Below, piece after piece: positions 43,556-52,657 of a stretch of 64,000 bases of DNA (positions are counted from its first letter, which is position 1; each line of letters starts with the position of its first letter). Both the position numbers and the translations under genes were made by a program. Origin of the DNA: Paenibacillus rhizovicinus (lineage in GTDB: Bacteria; Bacillota; Bacilli; Paenibacillales; Paenibacillaceae); contig NZ_CP048286.1 in the NCBI RefSeq assembly GCF_010365285.1, forward strand, positions 1,445,001 through 1,509,000. Direction: 5' to 3'. The notes below the pieces were generated by a model. The model was given only the letters and a program-made list of their open reading frames with translations. It was not told where the DNA came from and ran no database searches.

Positions 43556-44682
43556 ACCGTTATTTCTATTACAACGTTCTTCTTCTCGGCCTGATCAACT
43601 TGGCGCTGTTCGTCCCGCATACCCTGATCCAATACCGGTATACCGGCGCCCTCATGTCGATGGCATGCGCCGCGGTGTCAGGCACCGTGCTCGCGATCCT
43701 GTTTACGCATGTCATGAAAACTTTTCCCGGAAAGGGCATACCCGAGATTCTCTCCTTGTACATTCCGAAATACGCGAGCATTCCGTTCCTGCTCGTCTGG
43801 GCACTCACGTGGTTATCGGCATCTTCGCTGTCGTTGAATACGTTTTCCGTGTTGATCAATCGCTTCTTCAACCCCGACACGAGCTCGATGATCGTGCTAA
43901 TCGTCATGTGCCTGACCTGCATGTACGGGGCGACGCGATCTTTGCTGACGATCATATTCGTCCTTGAAATCGGATTGATCTTCAGCGCGCCGATCATCTT
44001 ATTCGTCTTCTTCAAGGCGATCCATAACAAAAACATGGAATGGGATGCCATAAGGACGGTCATCCAGTATTGGAAACAGATGCCGCGGATCAAGCCGTTC
44101 GCCGCAGCCTCTTTCGCGTTCACGGGCTACATCAATTTCTTCATGATGAACAGGCTGCTCTCGCCGAATTTCCGCCTTCGGTTCCGCTGGCTGATCCCGG
44201 TTATCTGCAGCCTGGCGCTGCTGATTTCGTTCTTCGTGCCGATCGGCATTCACGGAACGGAAGAATCGGCCAATTACCTCTATATTTGGAGCGTCACGTC
44301 GGACACGCTGATCATGACTTACGGATTCATCGAGCGGGTTATTTTCGTCTTCCTGCTCATGTACTTGGTGATGACACTCATTTTCGCGTCAATCGGCTGG
44401 CTGATGGCGATGGAGATGGTCAAGAGCTGCCTGCCGAAAGCCAAACCCGACATCGATCCATCCCGCACGCCGCGTTCGAACTGGATCATCGTCAGCTTCT
44501 TCGCAGCAATGACGGTGGCCTACGCCAACTGGATCAGCGAGAAGGAGAATTTCGAAATCACCACCTACTGGATCGTCATACGGTCCGGCGTGGAAATCTT
44601 CTCCGTCCTCTTCTTGTTCGTACTGAGTCTGTTCGCGCCGAAGGCCGGAAAGCCGAAGGCCGGAAAGAAGCTGGAACAATGA
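43552..44682 (+). CDS. Spore germination protein, GerB family (B subunit)
   Basis: 376 residues, about ten membrane helices, of the amino-acid-permease-like GerAB family. Visible runs are FYYNVLLLGLINLALFVPHT, KGIPEILSLYIPKYASIPFL, LTWLSASSLSLNTFSVLINR and RIKPFAAASFAFTGYINFFM. The start at 43552 overlaps the A-subunit stop by 4 nt (ATGA). The B subunit is thought to hold the germinant-binding site. In-frame codons upstream of 43552 fall inside the A subunit and are not used. Confidence 0.9.
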   Translation: MNRYFYYNVLLLGLINLALFVPHTLIQYRYTGALMSMACAAVSGTVLAILFTHVMKTFPGKGIPEILSLYIPKYASIPFLLVWALTWLSASSLSLNTFSVLINRFFNPDTSSMIVLIVMCLTCMYGATRSLLTIIFVLEIGLIFSAPIILFVFFKAIHNKNMEWDAIRTVIQYWKQMPRIKPFAAASFAFTGYINFFMMNRLLSPNFRLRFRWLIPVICSLALLISFFVPIGIHGTEESANYLYIWSVTSDTLIMTYGFIERVIFVFLLMYLVMTLIFASIGWLMAMEMVKSCLPKAKPDIDPSRTPRSNWIIVSFFAAMTVAYANWISEKENFEITTYWIVIRSGVEIFSVLFLFVLSLFAPKAGKPKAGKKLEQ

Positions 44683-45779
44683 AAGCGCTGCGGTTCGCTT
44701 TGCTCGCTGTGTCGCTGCTGTTGATTCCGATCGCAACAGGTGCCTGCGGATTCAAGGATATCGATAAACGGTTCTTCGTCGTCTCCATGGGGATCGATCC
44801 CGCCGATAAAGGAGCGAAGGGGTTCAAAATAACGCTGCGCCTCGCCGTGCCGTCCCCGAAGAACGAACCGGGCTCGAGCATGAGCAAAATCGTCTCCATC
44901 CAAGCGGAATCGATTGCCGAAGGCGTTCGGCTGCTGAAGGCCCATGTGGATAAAGAGCTGGATTTCGGACACTGCAAACTGTTTCTGCTCGGCAAGGGAA
45001 TCGTCGAAAAGGATTATAAACCTACGCTTAACTGGCTCTCCCGACGGCGGGATGTCCAAAGTATCGCTTTCATGGCCGTTGGCCAGCCGGACGCCCAATC
45101 GATCCTCCAGATCGAACCGACGACCGAGCGCTATCCCGGCAACACGCTCTTCCTGATGTTCGGGAACGATGCCACGCAGTCTTCTTACTTGAGCTCTGTC
45201 TTTCTGTTCGATTTCATCCGCCGGTTCGAGGAGAAGGGCATCAATCCGGTCCTTCCCGTTATTAGGGGCGAGAAGAACGGATATGCAATTACCCAGCTCG
45301 GGCTTTTCGACGACACGAAGCTCTTGGTCACGTTGAATCCGGGCGAAACGGAAACCTTCAATCAGATTAAGAACCAGAATAGAAAGTCGACGGTATCAAT
45401 GAAGATGAACGGCATCCCGCTGGTCATTAACGTCGACCACATCGACTCGCATTTCAAGCTTTCCAAAGTGAATAATGAGTACGTGCTCAAGCAGACGCTC
45501 AAAGTGAGCGGTCTCTTCGAAGAGGCGCCGCTCGGCATCTATAATGAAGATTGGAAGAAGCTGGAGGCCCTGTTCAACAAGCAGATCAGCGGGGAAATCG
45601 AGAAGCTGCTCAAGAAATTCCAGCAGGCGGGCGTCGATCCGATGGGCTTCGGCTTGCGTTACCGGGCAACGCATGCGGGCAGCCCGCAAACGTATAAGGA
45701 TTGGCTCAAAATTTATCCGAACCTGAAATTCGACGTCAAGGTCCAGACGAAGATCGACGGGGTTGGACTCGTCAAATAG
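44679..45779 (+). CDS. Spore germination lipoprotein, GerC family (C subunit)
   Basis: 366 residues. A signal peptide (LRFALLAVSLLLIPIATGAC) ends in a lipobox-like ATGAC, with cysteine near residue 23. The -3 residue is unusual for a lipobox. The GerC domain is recognisable from KDIDKRFFVVSMGIDPADKG, HVDKELDFGHCKLFLLGKGI and GLFEEAPLGIYNEDWKKLEA. The start overlaps the B stop by 4 nt. The three genes thus form one coupled unit, ended by a large terminator. Confidence 0.9.
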   Translation: MKALRFALLAVSLLLIPIATGACGFKDIDKRFFVVSMGIDPADKGAKGFKITLRLAVPSPKNEPGSSMSKIVSIQAESIAEGVRLLKAHVDKELDFGHCKLFLLGKGIVEKDYKPTLNWLSRRRDVQSIAFMAVGQPDAQSILQIEPTTERYPGNTLFLMFGNDATQSSYLSSVFLFDFIRRFEEKGINPVLPVIRGEKNGYAITQLGLFDDTKLLVTLNPGETETFNQIKNQNRKSTVSMKMNGIPLVINVDHIDSHFKLSKVNNEYVLKQTLKVSGLFEEAPLGIYNEDWKKLEALFNKQISGEIEKLLKKFQQAGVDPMGFGLRYRATHAGSPQTYKDWLKIYPNLKFDVKVQTKIDGVGLVK

Positions 45780-45847
45780 AACGCGCACGGCGTGGAACGT
45801 CTATCGCCATTGTTCTAACGAAGCGGTGCGTATCATTCCGGATATAG

Positions 45848-45914
45848 AAAAAAGGCAGACCCCGCGTAACGTACGATGGCGACGTACGACGCGGCAAGGG
45901 TCTGCCTTTTCCTG
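45848..45914. terminator. Bidirectional terminator between gerC-type gene and fni
   Basis: AAAAAAGGCAGACCC and GGGTCTGCCTTTTCC enclose a second stem CGTACG/CGTACG. Both strands end in T-rich tails. Confidence 0.85.
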
Positions 45915-45920
45915 CTTTGC

Positions 45921-46982
<1,062 letters not shown>

Positions 46983-47092
46983 GCTGTAAATAAGCTCCTT
47001 CCATCCGTGGCCATATCCATCCATCATGGCATATTGAAGACGGTGGAGCAAGCCCGCGGAAAGGATTTTGTATTTTGATCGTTTTTATCTTA

Positions 47093-47115
47093 AAAATGAT
47101 TTTTACAATCATTTT
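47093..47115. promoter_or_regulatory. Inverted repeat upstream of the nagB promoter
   Basis: AAAATGATT-TTTAC-AATCATTTT, 9-bp perfect arms, immediately upstream of the nagB -35 (47118). It is a plausible operator for a sugar-responsive regulator. It does not match the NagR/YvoA site I know from Bacillus. Confidence 0.5.
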
Positions 47116-47117
47116 AA

Positions 47118-47146
47118 TTGTTGTATCGAACGAAATGATTTATAAT
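47118..47146 (+). promoter_or_regulatory. Sigma-A promoter of nagB-nagA
   Basis: TTGTTG (47118-47123), 17-bp spacer, TATAAT (47141-47146). Start near 47153, leader about 38 nt. Confidence 0.65.
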
Positions 47147-47190
47147 AATTTCATAAGATGGTTCTATGATGATAATAGGAGGCACTCGTT

Positions 47191-47913
47191 ATGCAAGTAA
47201 AATGTTTTGATCAGCCGGCCGAATTGGACCTCTATGCCGCACAGCTGTTCGCCTCGGCTTTGAAGGAGAAACCGGAATCGACGCTCGGCTTGGCAACAGG
47301 CTCGACACCTATCGGAATTTATGAAAAAATGATAGAGATGTACGAGAATGGCGATCTTTCGTTCAAATACGCGACCACCTTCAACTTAGACGAATACGTC
47401 GGTTTATCGCCGGATCACGAGCAAAGCTACGCGCGATTCATGAACCGCCACCTATTCGATCATGTCGATCTTCCGGCAGGCAAAGCCCATCTTCCCAAAG
47501 GCATGGTGAGCGACCTGGAAGCGGAATGCGCCAACTACGACCGGATGCTTCAAGAGCAGCCTGTCGATATTCAATTGCTCGGACTCGGGCATAACGGCCA
47601 TATCGGCTTTAACGAACCGGACGAGGAACTGCAAGGCGGCACGCATATCGTCGAGCTTGAACACGCGACGCGCGAAGCGAACGCCAGATTCTTCTCTTCC
47701 ATCGACGACGTACCGACCCAAGCGATCACGATGGGCGTCGGCTCGATTCTGAAGGCGGAGTCCATCCTGCTCGTAGTCAAAGGCGCGGACAAAGCCGAGA
47801 TCGTCAAACAGGCGCTTCAAGGGCCGATTACGACGGAATGTCCTGCATCGCTGCTGCAAACGCATAAGAACGTAACCGTATTAGTAGATCGAGAGGCCGG
47901 GAGGTTATTGTAA
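47191..47913 (+). CDS. nagB: Glucosamine-6-phosphate deaminase
   Basis: 240 residues. It converts glucosamine 6-phosphate to fructose 6-phosphate and ammonia. The active-site regions are LATGSTPIGIYEKMIE, FNLDEYVGLSPDHEQSY and LGLGHNGHIGFNEPD (catalytic Asp-His-Glu network), followed by ITMGVGSILKAESILLVV. Strong AGGAGG before the ATG. First gene of a two-gene unit with nagA, 3 nt between them. Confidence 0.97.
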   Translation: MQVKCFDQPAELDLYAAQLFASALKEKPESTLGLATGSTPIGIYEKMIEMYENGDLSFKYATTFNLDEYVGLSPDHEQSYARFMNRHLFDHVDLPAGKAHLPKGMVSDLEAECANYDRMLQEQPVDIQLLGLGHNGHIGFNEPDEELQGGTHIVELEHATREANARFFSSIDDVPTQAITMGVGSILKAESILLVVKGADKAEIVKQALQGPITTECPASLLQTHKNVTVLVDREAGRLL

Positions 47914-47916
47914 ACG

Positions 47917-49107
47917 ATGAATGAATCAGCTGGAAATTGGCTCATAAGAGGCGTAAATGCCGTCGTTGGCGAAACGATCGTCGAGAACGCGTCCGTCGTG
48001 GTTGCGGACGGCAAGATTTCGGAAATTCGCGCCGGTGATGCGCAGATCGCATCCGATGGCCTGACGGTCATCGACGGAAACGGCGGCTGGCTGCTTCCGG
48101 GCTTTATCGACATGCATGTCCATGGCGGCGCCGGTTCCGACTTCATGGATGCCTCGGCATCCGCATACGATGCAATCACGGCTTACCATGCTTCCAACGG
48201 CACGACGCGCATGCTGGCGACCACAGTCACCGCTTCGCGCGAAGCGATTGAGGCGGTGCTCGAAGCGGCCGCTGCTTATCGCAACGGCGATATGCCTCAC
48301 GCCAGCCTTGCCGGCGTCCATTTGGAAGGCCCCTTCATCAGCGAGCTGTGGCCGGGCGCGCAAAACCCTGCTTTCATCTCGCCGCCGCGCCTGGATTGGG
48401 TACAGACCTGGAACACGGCATATCCCGGCCTTATTAAGCAGCTGACGCTCGCTCCCGAGAAAGATGGGGCGGCCGAGGTCATTTCTTATTTGTCCGCGAA
48501 CGGCATCGTTGCAGCCGCCGGACATACGGACGCGCTATTCGCACAAGTGGAAGCGGCTGTCGAAGCCGGCCTGTCCCAGGCGGTGCATACGTTCAATGCG
48601 ATGCGGGCGCTGCATCACCGCGAGCCGGGAACCGTCGGCGCCGTGCTCAGCGACAATCGGATCAATGCCGAGTTGATCGCCGACGGGCACCATGTGCATC
48701 CCGCCGCGATTCGGCTGCTCGTCCAAGCGAAGCCGCTTGACCGGGTCATCCTCATCACGGACGCGATATCCGCAGCCGGCCTAGGTGACGGATTCTACGA
48801 ACTTGGCGGTCTGGAAGTCGACGTCGCTCAAGGCGTAGCCCGACTACGTCACGGCGGAAACTTGGCGGGAAGCACGTTGACCATGATTAACGCGTTCCGC
48901 TATATGCTGGAACACACCGACCTTGACGTAACCGAGGTCAGCCGCATGGCGAGCGGCAATCCTGCCAGCCAGCTCGGCCTGCAGGATGTAACCGGCAGCA
49001 TCGCGGAAGGCAAATACGCGGATCTCTTGCTCGCGGACGCTGCTTTCCAGGCTGTCAGCCATACGTGGGTGCAAGGACGGCTCGTATACCGCGCTGAACA
49101 TAAGTAA
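47917..49107 (+). CDS. nagA: N-acetylglucosamine-6-phosphate deacetylase
   Basis: 396 residues of the amidohydrolase superfamily. It removes acetate from GlcNAc-6-P, feeding NagB. Metal sites: PGFIDMHVHGGAGSDFMD (HxH), VHLEGPFISELWPGAQ (metal Glu), AAGHTDA and VHTFNAM, and the catalytic Asp in LITDAISAAGLGDG. Length and order are normal. Its start follows the nagB stop by 3 nt, with GGGAGG upstream. Together nagB and nagA recycle or catabolise GlcNAc from cell wall or chitin. No transporter is present here. Confidence 0.96.
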   Translation: MNESAGNWLIRGVNAVVGETIVENASVVVADGKISEIRAGDAQIASDGLTVIDGNGGWLLPGFIDMHVHGGAGSDFMDASASAYDAITAYHASNGTTRMLATTVTASREAIEAVLEAAAAYRNGDMPHASLAGVHLEGPFISELWPGAQNPAFISPPRLDWVQTWNTAYPGLIKQLTLAPEKDGAAEVISYLSANGIVAAAGHTDALFAQVEAAVEAGLSQAVHTFNAMRALHHREPGTVGAVLSDNRINAELIADGHHVHPAAIRLLVQAKPLDRVILITDAISAAGLGDGFYELGGLEVDVAQGVARLRHGGNLAGSTLTMINAFRYMLEHTDLDVTEVSRMASGNPASQLGLQDVTGSIAEGKYADLLLADAAFQAVSHTWVQGRLVYRAEHK

Positions 49108-49143
49108 TTCAGGGTTAGCCATAATCCATAAGTAGAGCACTTA

Positions 49144-49196
49144 CAAGAAGAAGCCCATGGATTCCGGCTCGCCGGCGTCCATGGGCTTCTCTTCTT
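49144..49196. terminator. Bidirectional terminator after nagA
   Basis: AGAAGCCCATGGA pairs with TCCATGGGCTTCT around an inner GCCGGCG loop, T-rich on both sides. Confidence 0.85.
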
Positions 49197-49240
49197 GTTC
49201 AACAACATATATGAGTGCTGAAAGCCAAAATAATCTCTTC

Positions 49241-50173
49241 TTACTTCTGTCTAACCAGCTTTGTAATACGGCCGTCGAAAATCCATTCCGCTACGAACAC
49301 ATTGCCTTGCGAATCAACGCAAACGCCGTGCGGCGAGCTGAACTTGTCGGGACGGTAGTACGATTTCGGCAGATTCGGCCAGCCTTCTTGCTTGTAAGCC
49401 TTCTGATCTTCGCCCAAGTGCGTGATCAGGCGGTCTTCGCTGTCCAGAACCGTCACGCGGCTGTCCAGGTCCGGCAGGTAAACTTCATCGCCGAAGAAAT
49501 AGAAGCTGCATGGCTTATCCAGGTTATGGTCCACGAAGCGCTTGTGCTCGCCTTCCAGCGTAAACACTTGGATCCGGCCATTGCCGCGGTCTGCGACGTA
49601 CAGCTCAGGTTCGCCGCCGCGAAGGTTAACGGAGATGCCGTGCGGCTCAATGACTTTGCCCGGCTCCGAGCCGCGTCCGCCGAACGTGCGGATGTAGCTG
49701 CCTTTGGCGTCGTATTGATGAATATGGTATTGGCCATAGCCGTCGGATACGTAGATATCGCCATTAGGCGCTACGCAGACGTCTGTCGGCACGTAGCGGC
49801 GTTCCGTATCGTAGAGGTCCGAACGATCCGGCTTGCCGATTTCGAGCAGCACGTCGCCGCTCAGCGTCGTTTTAACGATCAGCGCCCGGTTCGTGTCGGC
49901 AAAATACAAATATTCAATGCCGTCGTTATCGCGGTGCAAGTAGAAGCCGTGCGCGCCGCCTTCGAATTCCGCGCCCCAAGAAGTTTTGAAATTGCCGTCT
50001 TTGTCGAACACGACGACGGAATCCTTGCTCGTGTTATGTACGTAAACGTTATCATTTTCGTCGACTACGATGCCGTGCGTGTAACCGTATGTAATGCCCT
50101 CTGGAAGCTTACCCCAGCCGCTAACTACTTCGTATGCATGCGAAGCGCTGCCAATGATTTGTTTTTCAGACAC
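49241..50173 (-). CDS. NHL-repeat six-bladed beta-propeller protein
   Basis: 310 residues with recurring blades of the form G(I/V)x(V/L)xxxGxxYVxD: YTHGIVVDENDNVYVHNTSK, PTDVCVAPNGDIYVSDGYGQ, PHGISVNLRGGEPELYVADR and PHGVCVDSQGNVFVAEW. This is the peptidyl-alpha-hydroxyglycine amidating lyase/NHL fold. No signal peptide, so it is likely cytoplasmic. Substrate or partner unknown. GTG start with GGAG 9 nt upstream, monocistronic. Confidence 0.85.
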   Translation of the reverse strand: MSEKQIIGSASHAYEVVSGWGKLPEGITYGYTHGIVVDENDNVYVHNTSKDSVVVFDKDGNFKTSWGAEFEGGAHGFYLHRDNDGIEYLYFADTNRALIVKTTLSGDVLLEIGKPDRSDLYDTERRYVPTDVCVAPNGDIYVSDGYGQYHIHQYDAKGSYIRTFGGRGSEPGKVIEPHGISVNLRGGEPELYVADRGNGRIQVFTLEGEHKRFVDHNLDKPCSFYFFGDEVYLPDLDSRVTVLDSEDRLITHLGEDQKAYKQEGWPNLPKSYYRPDKFSSPHGVCVDSQGNVFVAEWIFDGRITKLVRQK

Positions 50174-50275
50174 GTATCATTTCTCCTTTGCGATTGTAAT
50201 CGTAACCAGTATACCAAATTCCGAGATGACAGGAAGCAAAAAAAATTTTAATGCTCCACGCTGCCCGGCTGCCTA

Positions 50276-50324
50276 CAAAAAAAAGCAATGTCCGCCGTGC
50301 CGGAGCACGATACAGCCATTGCCT
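50276..50324 (-). terminator. Terminator after the DeoR-type gene
   Basis: On the minus strand GGCAATG...CATTGC with inner CGTGC-TCCG-GCACG, then eight T's. Confidence 0.8.
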
Positions 50325-50349
50325 TTATTAGATAAGGAACGAATCGCAA

Positions 50350-51153
50350 TTACATGCTGATCTCCTGCCCGCCGCCGGCGATTACCGTCTGAATGCCATG
50401 CGTTCTGGCAACGGAGGCCAGCTGCTGAGGCAGTTCCCGATCGGTGATAAACCCTTGGAGCTCGGACAGCGACGCGATCGAGAACAGCGAGGTCCGGCCG
50501 ATCTTGGTATGATCGAACATCGCGTAGGTCGCCTGCGAACGCCGAATCATCGCTTTGGCGATTTGGGCTTCCTGCTCGGAATACGTCGTAATGCCTCCCG
50601 TCGAGGAGACGCCATCGACGCCGAGAAACATTTTGCCGATATTCAGCTGCTCAATCATGCCTTCGCCCAGCGGGCCGCACAATTCGAAGCTGTTGTGACG
50701 CATCATGCCGCCGGTGACGACGACGTTGATGTCGCTGCCTGCCAGCTCCATCGCAATGTTCACCGTGTTCGTCACGACCGTAATCCCTCTGCGCGTCTTG
50801 AGGAGCTTCGCCAAATAATAATTCGTCGTGCCGCCGGATAACCCGACGACGTCGCCTTCGGCAATCAAGCTTTCTGCTGCGGCTGCAATGCGCTCCTTCT
50901 CCAGGAAGGACAACCCTTCCTTCTCCGCGAAAGGAAGCTCGCGCACCGCGTTCAGCCCATCGTACATGGCTCCGCCAATCGTCCGAATGACGGGCTCCGC
51001 CTTCTCCATCAGCTCCAGGTCGCGCCGCGCCGTCGCTTCGGAAACCCCGAAACGCTCCACGACTTCCTGAATCGTGATCCGCCCTTGCCGCTTCAGCGCA
51101 TTCATGATTCCTTCGCGCCGGCGTTGTCCTTTCGACGATTGCACGTCAGCCAT
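50350..51153 (-). CDS. DeoR/GlpR-family transcriptional regulator
   Basis: 267 residues. N-terminal winged helix (RRREGIMNALKRQGRITIQE, VVERFGVSEATARRDLELME), and a DeoR-type sugar-phosphate-sensing domain (SGGTTNYYLAKLL, VVTGGMMRHNSFELCGP, FLGVDGVSSTGGITTYSEQE). It is encoded directly after the PfkB kinase, one base after its stop, so it probably regulates its own operon in response to a phosphorylated sugar. Confidence 0.9.
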   Translation of the reverse strand: MADVQSSKGQRRREGIMNALKRQGRITIQEVVERFGVSEATARRDLELMEKAEPVIRTIGGAMYDGLNAVRELPFAEKEGLSFLEKERIAAAAESLIAEGDVVGLSGGTTNYYLAKLLKTRRGITVVTNTVNIAMELAGSDINVVVTGGMMRHNSFELCGPLGEGMIEQLNIGKMFLGVDGVSSTGGITTYSEQEAQIAKAMIRRSQATYAMFDHTKIGRTSLFSIASLSELQGFITDRELPQQLASVARTHGIQTVIAGGGQEISM

Positions 51154-52113
51154 TTACCGTTCCACCCAGCCTTTGTCCGATAGTCTGCGGCTTGCCGTCG
51201 TCCAGTCGGGCAGCGCTTCCCAATCTCCGCGCATTTGCACGACCAGCGCACCGTTAATGCTGCCAAGACGGACGGCTTCCACAGGAGTCATGCCGCGCAG
51301 CAGCCCCGCCAGAAACCCGGAACAGAACCCGTCGCCCGCGCCGACCGTATCCACGACCTGCTCGGCAGGATAGAATGGAATTTCAACCGCATTGCCGTTC
51401 TCCAGTACGACCGTCGTGTCGCCGACGCCTTTGATCACGCTGATCGCGTTCAACGCCGTCAGTTTGGCTTTCACCGTGTCGAAATCATCGGTTTCGTAGA
51501 GCATGCGCAGCTCGTCCCAGCCCGGAAGGAAGTAATCCGCCAGCTCGGCGATCGGCAAGACGACCCGGCGCGCTTCTTCGATCGACCACAGCTTGAGCCG
51601 CAAGTTAGGATCGAAACTGATCCGCACGCCCGCTTCTTTGGCTGCTTTCACAGCAGCCAGCAATGTTTCCCGGCAGTTGTCGCTAAGCGCCGGCGTAATG
51701 CCCGTCACATGCAGGATTTTGCAGCCGCGTATGTAGTCCAAATCCAAATCGTCCGGCGTCATCCGGCTGGCTGCCGAATGCTTGCGGAAATAATGCACCG
51801 CCAGCTTGCCGGCAACCATTTCACGGAACATCATGCCTGTGGGGGCATCCGCCGTAAGCTTCGCCCGGGATACATCGACGCCTTCGCCGCGAATGCGCTT
51901 CAGAATCAAACGGCCGAACGGATCATCGCCCAGCGCGCCGAACCAGCCGACCGAGCAGCCGAGTCTAGCTGCGCCGATCGCCACGTTGCTTTCCGCGCCG
52001 CCGAAGCTTTGTTCAAGCGTAGAGGCATGTTCGATGCTCCGGTATTCCTGCGGCATGAACAGCGCCATCGTTTCTCCGAAAGTCAGCAAATCGGGTGACT
52101 GTGATTTCAACAA
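51154..52113 (-). CDS. PfkB-family sugar kinase, KdgK-like
   Basis: 319 residues from the preferred TTG. The ribokinase-family signature DTVGAGDGFCSGFLAGLL is near the C-terminus and the sugar site near GGAESNVAIGAARLGCSVGW. LTFGETMALF at the start resembles 2-keto-3-deoxygluconate kinase. Start at 52113 with GGAGGGG 6 nt upstream. Two consecutive TTG codons make 52110 possible. No transporter or other KDG genes are nearby, so the substrate remains tentative. Confidence 0.88.
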   Translation of the reverse strand: MLKSQSPDLLTFGETMALFMPQEYRSIEHASTLEQSFGGAESNVAIGAARLGCSVGWFGALGDDPFGRLILKRIRGEGVDVSRAKLTADAPTGMMFREMVAGKLAVHYFRKHSAASRMTPDDLDLDYIRGCKILHVTGITPALSDNCRETLLAAVKAAKEAGVRISFDPNLRLKLWSIEEARRVVLPIAELADYFLPGWDELRMLYETDDFDTVKAKLTALNAISVIKGVGDTTVVLENGNAVEIPFYPAEQVVDTVGAGDGFCSGFLAGLLRGMTPVEAVRLGSINGALVVQMRGDWEALPDWTTASRRLSDKGWVER

Positions 52114-52158
52114 CCGTAACCCCTCCAAGAAGTTTTTTCAGTTGATCATGCCTGCGTA

Positions 52159-52584
52159 TTACTTATACATCCGATCTTGCATGAAGTAAATCGTTACGAG
52201 GTACACGAGCAGCAAAATCACGCTCAGCGTGCGAGCCTTCGCGATATGCGACGAAGCGCTTTGTCCGCTTTGAATCGAAATGGCGATTCGTTTCAGAGGT
52301 TTCGTGATGATGCCGCCGATTGCCGCGATCGCCAGGAACAGCAGCGTTACGATGATCATCCAAATGACTTTATAATCGGCTTGCGACATCAGGTACCCGC
52401 CAGTAAGAAGCTGCAGGACCAAGAAGTATTGCGCGATGCGGTTCGCGGATGCCAAGCCTTCGGCAAGTCCGGCTTGTCCGCTGCCGTCAAGCTTGGATGC
52501 GCGTCCCACCATGAAAGGCAGCGCAATGTAGAACCCTAATCCGGCTGCGCCGACCAAGTGCAGAAATAACATAAAACTGAACAT
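52159..52584 (-). CDS. Small four-helix membrane protein of unknown function
   Basis: 141 residues, mostly hydrophobic: MFSFMLFLHLVGAAGLGFYI, AQYFLVLQLLTGGYLMSQAD, IWMIIVTLLFLAIAAIGGI and LSVILLLVYLVTIYFM. A HLVGAAG helix is reminiscent of copper/heme-linked CopD-like proteins, but that is weak. Start at 52584 with GAGGAGG 7 nt upstream. No family assigned. It sits between recQ and the kinase on the same strand. Confidence 0.6.
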   Translation of the reverse strand: MFSFMLFLHLVGAAGLGFYIALPFMVGRASKLDGSGQAGLAEGLASANRIAQYFLVLQLLTGGYLMSQADYKVIWMIIVTLLFLAIAAIGGIITKPLKRIAISIQSGQSASSHIAKARTLSVILLLVYLVTIYFMQDRMYK

Positions 52585-52657
52585 CAAGCGTCCTCCTCGG
52601 AAAAATATAGTCACCTTTAAGTATACTAAAACTATCGGGGCAATTCAAAGAAACGGT

